Origin: Symmachiella dynata
GTDB taxonomy: Bacteria; Planctomycetota; Planctomycetia; Planctomycetales; Planctomycetaceae
Assembly: GCF_007747995.1 (NCBI RefSeq)
Contig: NZ_CP036276.1
Coordinates: forward strand, 2,657,001 to 2,721,000
DNA length: 64,000 bases
Direction of reading: 5' to 3'
In this document: piece after piece, positions 17,581-26,030 of the stretch
How the letters are laid out: each line of letters opens with the position of its first letter
Numbering within the stretch: position 1 is the first letter of the stretch
Made by a program: the position numbers and the translations under genes
Notes under the pieces: model-generated
Database searches by the model: none
Told to the model about the DNA's origin: nothing
What the model saw: only the letters and a program-made list of their open reading frames with translations

Positions 17581-18891
17581 TTAGCGACCGGTGTTCAGCA
17601 CCAGGACCTTGGCGGTGGGACCATTGTGCTGAGCGAAGTCTTTGGCCGCGTATTTCAACGGCTCTTCGGTATACTCGCCCGCTTTAACGGTGACTTTCAA
17701 AGACTTGGTCAAGTAACCCGGCTTTTCTTGCCACACAGTAAAGGTGTAATTCCCAGGTGGAAGATTGGGGATTGCAAATTTGCCATTCTCATCGGTGGAG
17801 GCACAAAACGGATGGTCCAGCACCGAATGATAAGCCGACATCCAAGCGTGCAAGTCGCACACCACCTTGACCGGCAAGCTCTCGGGACGGCGATAAAGCA
17901 GTTTGACACCCACGCGGTCGTCCGCACCGATCGCCGAGTTGAACCCGGGATTGCGAACTGGATTGGTGTGCGTATTGTGTACGATCGGGTCGCCATTCTT
18001 AACCAACACTTCGCGACCTGCATAGACGATCAGGTTGTGCGGCAGGAAGACACAATATTTTTGGTCAAACACCAACGCCTCTTTCGGCGGTTTGGGCTTA
18101 AACCCGCGGGGCTTTTTGCGGAGATAGACGAACACATTTTTCACGCCATTATTCTCTTGATTGACGATCAGTGATTGATCGGGAATCGCTTCCAGACCAC
18201 ACACTTCCGGGTCCTTCGGAGCTCCACCTTTTTGGTACAAAAATTTGGGTTCCGGAGCTTTGCCATCAAATGTGATGACCCCCGAGAATCCTCCAGTGCC
18301 ATCAGCCAATACGGGACGTCCTTTGTCGTCGACATCACCGGCATCATCGGCCGGAGTGGGCGTTGGTTTTGGCTTGGGAGCCAATGCCACCTCAGTCTTA
18401 GGGGCCGGTTTTTGGGGAGCCGGTTTCTTGGCGACTGGCTTCTTAGCAGCCGGCTTCTTGGCAACCGGTTTTGCCTCGACAGTTTTCTTGGCAACAGGTG
18501 TTTCAGTCGCTGGCTTCTTCGCAACAGGCGTTTCCACGGCCGGTTTTTTAACAACAGGCTTCTTGACAGCCGGCGATTTGACTGCGGGCTTCGAAACAGC
18601 GGCCACTTTTTTCATCGGTTTTTCAGCAGCAGGCTTTTGGGCGGCCGGCTTTTTGACCTCAGGAGCCTTGGCGGCTGGAGTGGTGACGGTGACGGTGGCT
18701 TCCGGCCCGACATCTCGCCGCGGGAACAGTGCGGTTGATTCTTGACCGGTTCCAAAGTCGGTCAGCACCACATGTTGACCGCCCGATTCATTCGAGTTAC
18801 AGCCGCCGATCATGCACAGACCGCTCATCAAAATGGCGCAGACTGCCAAAACTCGAAGGGCACGAATTTGTCGGTGGAAGTTCATTGTCAT
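17581..18891 (-). CDS. Cupredoxin-like lipoprotein with a long AKKP-repeat linker
   Basis: 436 residues from ATG 18891 (preceded by AGGAG). A lipoprotein signal ends in CMIGGC. Residues about 55-165 are a low-complexity linker built from repeated PAKKP/PVVKKP/PAAEKP units. The C-terminal ~260 residues hold a beta-rich domain with VHNTHTNP and CDLHAWM, a His plus Cys-x2-His-x2-Met set resembling a mononuclear copper site, followed by a carboxypeptidase-regulatory-like region (GKFAIPNLPPGNYTFTVWQE). It is paralogous to the next gene upstream. It is probably a periplasmic copper electron carrier; copper binding is inferred. Confidence 0.8.
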   Translation of the reverse strand: MTMNFHRQIRALRVLAVCAILMSGLCMIGGCNSNESGGQHVVLTDFGTGQESTALFPRRDVGPEATVTVTTPAAKAPEVKKPAAQKPAAEKPMKKVAAVSKPAVKSPAVKKPVVKKPAVETPVAKKPATETPVAKKTVEAKPVAKKPAAKKPVAKKPAPQKPAPKTEVALAPKPKPTPTPADDAGDVDDKGRPVLADGTGGFSGVITFDGKAPEPKFLYQKGGAPKDPEVCGLEAIPDQSLIVNQENNGVKNVFVYLRKKPRGFKPKPPKEALVFDQKYCVFLPHNLIVYAGREVLVKNGDPIVHNTHTNPVRNPGFNSAIGADDRVGVKLLYRRPESLPVKVVCDLHAWMSAYHSVLDHPFCASTDENGKFAIPNLPPGNYTFTVWQEKPGYLTKSLKVTVKAGEYTEEPLKYAAKDFAQHNGPTAKVLVLNTGR

Positions 18892-18963
18892 GTTCAGACT
18901 CCTGTGTGTTGCACGTTTGTCATTGCCACTCACTTTGGAGCAGCGACGGATGGCTCTTCAGAT

Positions 18964-19854
18964 TTATAGCTTGAACTTGTCTGGAGAATAGGTGGTTTTT
19001 GCCGGATCGATCGTTGTGGTTTCATCCGGATTGATCGTAACTTCCAGTTTTCGGTCTATAAGTCCACCACGTTCTTGCCAGACTTTGAATTCATGTTTGC
19101 CTGCCGGCAGTCCTTCGATCGTAAACGTCCCGTCCGGCTTGGTGATTGCAAAGTAGGGGTGATCGATCGGAAAATGGTAGGCCTTCATCCAACTGTGATA
19201 GTCGCAGGTCACGCGGAGCGGTTCGCTTTCTGCACGGGAATACTTGATCGGAATCCCGTCACGATCATTAGCTTTGACCGCTTGGTTAAATTGCGAATTC
19301 CGTTGCGGATACGTATGTGTGTTATGGGCAATGCCATCGTCGCTTTTGACCACCAACGGTTGGTCCAAGTCAACGCGGACCGGTAAAATGTGCGGAAAAA
19401 ACTTACATCCCTTTTGGTCAAACACCGCCGGTTCGACATCCGTCTCCGCTGAGGCCAGATCAGGATTGATGTATTTGGGAGGTTTGGCCAAGTAAATAAC
19501 CACGTTCCCAATACCCTTGGTCGCCGGATCGATTTCCAACGATTCATCGGGGACTGCCTCAATCGAGCAAACCGAGGAATCCTTTACTCCGGCATCCCCT
19601 TGATTGACCAGCGGCGTCAAATTCGGCGGCGTGCCATCAAACGTAACCCGACCGGTGAGAGTGCCGTAGCCTGACACCCCGGCGTCATCCGGATCCACTT
19701 CAGCGGTTCCTTCGTCTTCGCCACCGGCGGACTTAATCGTCACACTGACAACCGGCGGGGATGGGAATTTGCAGCCCGAAAGGAGCAATGCACCCAACAG
19801 CGGTAGGCTACACAGCGTCCGAGTTCGGAATGAGAAACGGTTGCACATCATCAT
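18964..19854 (-). CDS. Cupredoxin-like lipoprotein, short paralogue
   Basis: The 296-residue protein has the signal peptide and lipobox LPLLGALLLSGC. Its C-terminal domain parallels the neighbour at 17581-18891: GTLTGRVTFDGTPP, CSIEAVPDESLEID, AHNTHTYPQRN and CDYHSWMKAYH. The candidate copper ligands are a His in HNTHT and Cys/His/Met in CDYHSWM. The AKKP linker is missing, replaced by a short Glu/Asp-rich one. It starts one base after the multihaem cytochrome gene (three consecutive ATGs, GGGAGG upstream), so it is co-translated with that complex. Confidence 0.8.
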   Translation of the reverse strand: MMMCNRFSFRTRTLCSLPLLGALLLSGCKFPSPPVVSVTIKSAGGEDEGTAEVDPDDAGVSGYGTLTGRVTFDGTPPNLTPLVNQGDAGVKDSSVCSIEAVPDESLEIDPATKGIGNVVIYLAKPPKYINPDLASAETDVEPAVFDQKGCKFFPHILPVRVDLDQPLVVKSDDGIAHNTHTYPQRNSQFNQAVKANDRDGIPIKYSRAESEPLRVTCDYHSWMKAYHFPIDHPYFAITKPDGTFTIEGLPAGKHEFKVWQERGGLIDRKLEVTINPDETTTIDPAKTTYSPDKFKL

Positions 19855-19855
19855 A

Positions 19856-22800
19856 TTACTCGCCTCCCGCCTGACCCGGAGCGGTTTCGCTGCCGGCGAC
19901 TTTTTCGTTCTGTTCCATCAAGCGATGATAATTCATCAACGCATCGCGGATGGCCCGCGTCTGGACATCTCCTTCGCCTCCGAAAAACTGCGGAAACTGG
20001 GGAGTGGCCTTTTTGAAGTTCTGCGGCATCGCTGTGTAGGGCGTGATCCATTTCGGATTCGAAATCCACAACAACGTCCAATCAGGTCGCAATCGTGATT
20101 CAACCCGATTCAGGTTCGGTCCTCGTTTGTCTTTGGGATCGGTCGATGTATATTCCATGCCACCGAACTGGTGACACTTCACGCACAAACCATCCGGACG
20201 AGGAATGTTGAATAGCTTCCAGGATTCCTCGAGATAGTGCGGATACTTTGCGTTTTGTTTCGACAGGTACTCCGGTTCCCGCTCTGGGATGTCCTGATAC
20301 GGATATTCTGCCCCGTTGACAGCGGCAAAGTAGTTGGCCAAAACCAGGGCCTCTTCATCGCTCATATTAAACTTGGGCATCCGCAACACTGTCGAGAAAC
20401 GCAACTTGTCCGGGTTTTTGAGGAATTTATACAGCCAAGGCGTTTGGACCTTGATCCCTTCCTGGTACAGCGGCGGAGGTGACATTTGCCACGCGTCGGC
20501 CGATTGCAATTGGTTGTCCTGTTCGACCAAATATTTCACCAAGAAACGCGCGAACTCTCCGCCGCGACCTTTGTTGTTGGACACCAGTTGTTGGGCCGGA
20601 ACCAACATCGGCTCCGAGGGGAGCATCAATGTTTCACCGACCTGCAGTGGTTCCCAAAGCTGGAATGAGTATTCTTGATCTTCGATGGCATCGTCCGGAT
20701 CGGGAGTCGCCGTGGCCATGCCGTGGAAACTGATCACCGGCAGGTCCCGCGCCTCGTCGTACTCCGTGGCCGGCAGATGCATCGTCTCGCCGGTTTCGCC
20801 GTTATGAATCGGCTTCAATTTGTAAAGCAGTTCCAGTGCTTCTGGGTATTCGCCGCTGGTATCGGTGGCCAGCAACTCATCCGGGTCGATTGCCGCAATA
20901 ATCTCCGGCATATCGAGCATATGACAACCGGTGCAGTTGTACTTCTTCAGCAGCTTCTCACCTTCCAGACGGTCCTTGTCCGGTCCGGTCGGTGTATAGA
21001 CATATTCCGGTTCCGGAGGATCGGCTGTTAAACCGAGCACGAAGGTCACGACCGCTTCGTTTTCCTCTTCACTGAAGGGGAATTTCGGCATCCGCAACCG
21101 CTCATCGTAACCTTTGGTTTCGATCTTGCGATAATCATAACTCCGCGGGGCACGTAGTTTTTGCCACGCAAAACCAGGACGGCCGTGGTGATTGATTTGG
21201 TCGTAGAAATAGGCGACTGCCAATTCCGTTTCAGGGTTTTCATCGGCGGGGAAGCTCTCGTTCTCCGCATTCATCACCGCCAGTTTGGCTCGTTCTGCTG
21301 TGCTGGACCCGTTGGGTTCACCGAAGTGATGCAGATATTCGCCGATGTGCTCAAAGGCCAATTTCGACGGATCCTTGCGTCCCCAGTCCTGCAGCGCGGT
21401 TCCGATCGGACGCGCGTCTTCAAAGCCGGGAATGTCATGGCAACCGTAACAGCCATAGCGCGAAATCGTGCGACGGCCGACGTAACGCAGCTTCATTTCT
21501 TCGGTGATCGTTTCACCGAACAATTCAATTTCATCCCCTTTGATGGTCTCTTCCGTCATGTTTGCGGGAAGTTTTCCATCAATCATTGCTTGCTTGGCTG
21601 ATCGCACGGAAATGGCTTTGCCCAGGAACATTTGCACCATTTCGTCCAGCGCCGATTTATCCGCGTCCACACCCGGACCGTTCCATTCGAGCTTGCCGAA
21701 GTTCTTCGATCCCCCTTGTTGAAGGTAAGCAGCAATGTCCGCTGCCGGGTCGATCGTGACTCCGTCTTTGACTTCCGGATCTAAAAACAGATCGGGCATC
21801 TTTGTGCGGGCATGGTAACGGCTTGGCTCGCGGATCCAGGTATACAACCAACGAAATCCCGCTTCGCCCGGCAGCAATTTTTCATGCACCTTGGTCAGAT
21901 CCGGACCAAAGTCGGAATGACTGTCCGGGAAATCAGCGTGATTGTGGCAATTCAAACATCCGCGTGTGGCGAACGTGTTTTTGCCCCGTTCTGCCTCCGG
22001 TGTATAACCTTCCGCAGGGGACAACTCTTCAAAATCTTCAGAACGGCTCATTAAGTAAGCAACCGTTCCAGCAATTTCGACGGGACTGTATTTCTTGGCG
22101 ACTTCATCCTGTTGATTCGACAGATGGAAGAACTGTGGCATGCGCGTTGAGGGGCGGAAGCTCTTGGGCTCTTCGACCCAGACTTGTGTCCATCCAGTCG
22201 TCACTTTCGACTTGATGTGCCGCAACGACGGGCCGACCTTACGCAGTTTGCCGGGAACCGCGTTGGGATCTTCAGCAATCTTGGCCGCCTGTTCAGGGGT
22301 GTTGGGCTCCAGACGCAAGTCCGGCCCGATCGATTTCAAACCGTCATAACCACGGATTTCGTGGCAGCCAAAGCAACCATATTTTTCGACCGTTTCCCAA
22401 CCATCAACCACTTTGGGGGCGCTGGCACCAAACTTAGGATGCTCAGCCAATTCCGTCACGCCATGGTGACACTTCAAGCAGGTCGACTCCTTGAAGCGAT
22501 CGGGATACATCGGGTTTTCCCAAAAGTGGTTGTGGAAGTAGTCGTATTCCTTCTTCCACTCTGCGGCGATGACCGGATTGTTGGGCGTGTGCGAGGCATT
22601 GTGAAAACTGGTTCCAGAGCCTTGGCCGTCATGACAAATCGTACAGCCGAACTTTGCCTGCGAGTGCGGACTGGATGCTGTGATGAACAAATCGGTCCGG
22701 GGATGCGTGGCGAAAGGGTGTTCGTATTCGCTCTCGGGAAATTCGGCAACGTTTCCAGCTGCCACACGATCCGTCGCGAGATGGCAGGTGATGCAACGAT

Positions 22801-23566
22801 CAAACCGCGGAACGTCCTTCATCCCTCCCAGGTTGATCGTCAAATCCGGTAGCCAAATTTGTTGGATCTTGTTCGTGGGATTGAGATCCAGCAGCGGGAT
22901 ATTGACGAAAGTCTTCTTGGTAATAGCAACCCATGACTCCGGCTCTTTGGCCAACCGGTCGCCCTGAATACGGACGAAATCTTTGGTGTGATCCTTGAGT
23001 TCTTCCTCGGCTGCCGACTGGGCGGAGCGAAGTTCCTTCAAGACAGCCGTATTGTTGTTCAGAGCCTCTGTTTGCTCGCTCAGCTCTTGCTCCATATCGG
23101 AGACGATGGCCTGCTTGCTGTCGAAAATCTCTTTCAATTGATCCTGACGGGCTTTGGGAGCATCTTTGCTGATCGCCAAGTCATAATCGGCCCGCGCTTT
23201 GTCCCGTTCCGCCCGTTTGAATTTAACGGATCGGTTCAGAGCCAGCGTAACAGTCTCCAGCTCGGAGATCTCTTTTTCAATCTCCTCAACTTCTGCCTGC
23301 CGGCTCTTCACATCATCCTCAGCGTCTTTGAGTTTGCCTTTCAAATCCGCTTCGGTTTCCAGGTAAGCCTTGTCGGCAATCGCCTTTTCTTCGCGCTCGG
23401 CGCGCTGGGCGTCTAATTTGGAGAATTTGCGTTGATAGACCCTCCACTCGTCGTCGTAATCTTTGACGAGCATCAATACCGTTGCGAACGTGAGCACCAG
23501 CGCGCTGATGGCAAACACCACGTGCATTCGACTCGGACGTCGCCAGAATTCTTCGTTAGCCGGCAT
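19856..23566 (-). CDS. Giant octahaem cytochrome c with membrane anchor and coiled coil
   Basis: 1236 residues from ATG 23566 (GGAAG upstream; an in-frame TTG lies at 23593). One N-terminal helix (HVVFAISALVLTFATVLML) is followed by about 190 residues of strongly charged heptad-like sequence, a long coiled coil. Then come eight CxxCH sites: CITCH, CTICH, CLKCH, CFGCH, CLNCH, CYGCH, CTGCH and CVKCH, at about residues 257, 309, 363, 399, 537, 707, 879 and 1129. It follows the two cytochrome b genes and so occupies the place of cytochrome c1 or f. It would be the electron outlet of the quinol-oxidising complex on the outer face. The size and haem count are far beyond a normal c1/f subunit. Confidence 0.9.
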   Translation of the reverse strand: MPANEEFWRRPSRMHVVFAISALVLTFATVLMLVKDYDDEWRVYQRKFSKLDAQRAEREEKAIADKAYLETEADLKGKLKDAEDDVKSRQAEVEEIEKEISELETVTLALNRSVKFKRAERDKARADYDLAISKDAPKARQDQLKEIFDSKQAIVSDMEQELSEQTEALNNNTAVLKELRSAQSAAEEELKDHTKDFVRIQGDRLAKEPESWVAITKKTFVNIPLLDLNPTNKIQQIWLPDLTINLGGMKDVPRFDRCITCHLATDRVAAGNVAEFPESEYEHPFATHPRTDLFITASSPHSQAKFGCTICHDGQGSGTSFHNASHTPNNPVIAAEWKKEYDYFHNHFWENPMYPDRFKESTCLKCHHGVTELAEHPKFGASAPKVVDGWETVEKYGCFGCHEIRGYDGLKSIGPDLRLEPNTPEQAAKIAEDPNAVPGKLRKVGPSLRHIKSKVTTGWTQVWVEEPKSFRPSTRMPQFFHLSNQQDEVAKKYSPVEIAGTVAYLMSRSEDFEELSPAEGYTPEAERGKNTFATRGCLNCHNHADFPDSHSDFGPDLTKVHEKLLPGEAGFRWLYTWIREPSRYHARTKMPDLFLDPEVKDGVTIDPAADIAAYLQQGGSKNFGKLEWNGPGVDADKSALDEMVQMFLGKAISVRSAKQAMIDGKLPANMTEETIKGDEIELFGETITEEMKLRYVGRRTISRYGCYGCHDIPGFEDARPIGTALQDWGRKDPSKLAFEHIGEYLHHFGEPNGSSTAERAKLAVMNAENESFPADENPETELAVAYFYDQINHHGRPGFAWQKLRAPRSYDYRKIETKGYDERLRMPKFPFSEEENEAVVTFVLGLTADPPEPEYVYTPTGPDKDRLEGEKLLKKYNCTGCHMLDMPEIIAAIDPDELLATDTSGEYPEALELLYKLKPIHNGETGETMHLPATEYDEARDLPVISFHGMATATPDPDDAIEDQEYSFQLWEPLQVGETLMLPSEPMLVPAQQLVSNNKGRGGEFARFLVKYLVEQDNQLQSADAWQMSPPPLYQEGIKVQTPWLYKFLKNPDKLRFSTVLRMPKFNMSDEEALVLANYFAAVNGAEYPYQDIPEREPEYLSKQNAKYPHYLEESWKLFNIPRPDGLCVKCHQFGGMEYTSTDPKDKRGPNLNRVESRLRPDWTLLWISNPKWITPYTAMPQNFKKATPQFPQFFGGEGDVQTRAIRDALMNYHRLMEQNEKVAGSETAPGQAGGE

Positions 23567-23696
23567 GGTCTTCCAGACTTTCGTTTTCAACAATCCGACA
23601 GCCCGTCCCCAGTGGGCGGTGCCGCGGATACCTCATGTCGTTTTCAAAGCAACAACTATCACGACGGACACGGAAACATCAACTTGCCCAAAGGGC

Positions 23697-25088
23697 TTAA
23701 ATGTTGAAGAAGTATTCCGGAATCGCGACGATATATTTCAGGTTGAAGGTCCAACGCAACAACATCTTGATTGGCAAACAGGCCATGAACAAAAACAGGT
23801 TTGCCAACACGAAGTAGCGGATGAAACCCATGTGTCGGAAAAACTTGCGAAAAATGGTCACTGCCATCAACGGCGGTAGCACCAGCAAATAGGCACCCAC
23901 CAACAACAGTCCCACCGATTCCCGCCACAAGATGGTGACAAATTGCGTAAACCCATCGGAACCAGGCGCTGCCATGGGAGGAGTCCGACCCATCCAGGCC
24001 CAAAAATACTCAGACAAGTTCACGTTATTGAGCACCTCTAACTTGTGAGGGTCCCAAGGTTCGTAAATACCGAAAAAGTTCCAGTTGGGACCTCGTAAGA
24101 ATGTCCCCAACACGATCAGCCCAATCCACAACGGCAAAAAGCCGAACATGAAGGTCAGAATCGCGAATTTGCGTTCGTTGAATGAGTAATAACCGTTACC
24201 CCGCTTATTGAAATCGATGTAGGGCAACGCCATCAGACCCACCAGAATCACAGACGGCAGCACCACGCCGGCCATCCAAGGGTCGTAATAAACCAGCATT
24301 TCCTGCAAACCCAGGAAATACCACGGAGCTTTCGAGGGGTTGGGAGTCTTAACTGCTGAGGCGGGTTCTTCCAGCGGGGCTTGTAGGACGCATCCCCACA
24401 GCACCAACAGGGCGGTTAAAGCCACCATGCAGATCAATTCGGTATAAACCAGATCCGGCCAGACCAAAACCTTGTCGTTATCGTCTTCGCCGTAGAGCGG
24501 TTTCCCAGCGGCGATGCGATCGTCGTTGTCATTGGCTTTACGGAAATACAGCCAAGTGAAGTACCCCACGATAAACAACATCGAGACAATCGGCACGTTG
24601 TCCGGCTTGCCCACGATTTGACGGAAGTCGTAATCGGTCATGCTCAAGGCAATGAACACGATCGTCAGATTCAGTAACACCCAGGCTACGGTGACATTGG
24701 CCAACACGCGCCGGAGCAGAATCATCAAGACAAATAGGCCGACAGTGCCGAAGAAGTACAGCACGGGGTTGGCCAACGCATCGATGCCCGTTTTGACAAA
24801 CTGCGGCATACGAATCAAAAACGCAGCTGGATCGCTTGTTCCTGTGAAGTGCGTAATGGCCAGCAAAAAGAAGCCCATGGAGACGATCGCCCAGAACGTC
24901 GTGTAGGCCAAGCTGGGCCCGTCTGACCAATGCTCTCCTTCGTGGCTTTTGTCGCCGCTTTCGTGGTCATGCTTGCCGGGACCTTCGACATACGCGCGAA
25001 AGGCCCAAGCCGCATTCATTGCAAAGAGCAACAAATACAGCCAGCCGAGACCAAAGATCACTTCGGACGTGAGATCGGGATGATGCAT
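23697..25088 (-). CDS. Cytochrome b C-terminal-type subunit (PetD-like, enlarged)
   Basis: The 463-residue membrane protein contains the b6f subunit IV/cyt b C-terminal signature KTPNPSKAPWYFLGLQEML; PWYF corresponds to the PEWY/PDWY quinol-site motif but lacks the acidic residue of PEWY. Several extra helices (about residues 10-190) precede this domain and more follow it, so it is much larger than the ~160-residue PetD. A His/Asp-rich loop (GPGKHDHESGDKSHEGEHW) lies after the first helix. It is encoded between the haem-binding cytochrome b half and the octahaem cytochrome. Confidence 0.88.
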   Translation of the reverse strand: MHHPDLTSEVIFGLGWLYLLLFAMNAAWAFRAYVEGPGKHDHESGDKSHEGEHWSDGPSLAYTTFWAIVSMGFFLLAITHFTGTSDPAAFLIRMPQFVKTGIDALANPVLYFFGTVGLFVLMILLRRVLANVTVAWVLLNLTIVFIALSMTDYDFRQIVGKPDNVPIVSMLFIVGYFTWLYFRKANDNDDRIAAGKPLYGEDDNDKVLVWPDLVYTELICMVALTALLVLWGCVLQAPLEEPASAVKTPNPSKAPWYFLGLQEMLVYYDPWMAGVVLPSVILVGLMALPYIDFNKRGNGYYSFNERKFAILTFMFGFLPLWIGLIVLGTFLRGPNWNFFGIYEPWDPHKLEVLNNVNLSEYFWAWMGRTPPMAAPGSDGFTQFVTILWRESVGLLLVGAYLLVLPPLMAVTIFRKFFRHMGFIRYFVLANLFLFMACLPIKMLLRWTFNLKYIVAIPEYFFNI

Positions 25089-25173
25089 CGACGATTAACT
25101 CGCAAGCAAACCAGTTGTGTGACTTAATTTCACTGCAACGCAATACGCCGCCTAACACGGCACGGTGACGCCG

Positions 25174-25947
25174 TTACAGCGGTTGGCTGATGCCGCCGTC
25201 TTTGCGAACACGCCAGAAGTGGATGGCAATCAATGTCGCCACAACCAACGGAATGAAGACGCAGTGCAAAATGTAGAAACGATTCAAAGTGGCTTCGCCG
25301 ACAAAACGACCGCCCAGCAACACAAACCGTGCGTCACTACCGGAAGTAATCAGGTCGAAACCGCCGATATTCAAAATCTGAGCACCCGGACCTTCGCTCC
25401 CCAAAAACGGAGTCGCGCGGGCCATGTTGGAACCGACCGTAATGGCCCAAATGGCCAATTGATCCCAAGGCAACAGATAGCCGGTAAACGATAGCAATAG
25501 GGTCAGCACCAGCAGCAATACGCCGACCACCCAGTTGAATTCGCGTGGAGGTTTATAACTCCCGGTCAGAAAGACACGGTACATATGTAGCCACACCGTA
25601 ATCACCATTCCGTGGGCGCCCCAGCGGTGAATTTCCCGCATGATGCCCAGCGTCGCCACGTCCCGCAGCGCGAGAATGTCATTGAATGCGTGTTCAAGCG
25701 TGGGTCTATAGTAGAACATCAGCAACACGCCGGTGACCGTTTCCACCAGGAACAGGAAGAAGGTAATCCCCCCCATGCACCAAGTGTAAGACAGGGCGAT
25801 TCCCTGTTTTTTGATCGAAACCGGATGGAGATGCAGGAAGAAGTTGGTCAGCATCACCACCACGCGGTTGCGACGGTCGTACGGCGCCGGATGCCGAAAA
25901 ACGCTCTTCCAAATTTGCGACTCGCGAATATATTCGCCGATTTTCAT
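25174..25947 (-). CDS. Cytochrome b N-terminal-type subunit (PetB-like)
   Basis: The 257-residue protein has four helices with two His pairs spaced as in b-type haem ligands: HRWGAHGM and VWLHMYR in helix B, and ILHCVF and AIHFWR in helix D. FTGYLLPWDQLAIWAITVGSN is the cd-loop region of the quinol-oxidation site. Together with the downstream PetD-like gene it makes a split cytochrome b, as in b6f-type complexes. The start follows GAGG in GAGGTCTCCG. Confidence 0.93.
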   Translation of the reverse strand: MKIGEYIRESQIWKSVFRHPAPYDRRNRVVVMLTNFFLHLHPVSIKKQGIALSYTWCMGGITFFLFLVETVTGVLLMFYYRPTLEHAFNDILALRDVATLGIMREIHRWGAHGMVITVWLHMYRVFLTGSYKPPREFNWVVGVLLLVLTLLLSFTGYLLPWDQLAIWAITVGSNMARATPFLGSEGPGAQILNIGGFDLITSGSDARFVLLGGRFVGEATLNRFYILHCVFIPLVVATLIAIHFWRVRKDGGISQPL

Positions 25948-26030
25948 CGGAGACCTCGATTGCGCCGTTGTGAATTAGTGAAACTCAATCTTACTGCCGT
26001 GACTTCAATTATTTTCCCGTCAGCCAAGCC

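Noticed and set aside
18400-18700. Simple-sequence DNA repeat
   Set aside because: It is the coding sequence of the PAKKP-type linker in the cupredoxin-like lipoprotein, in frame throughout.
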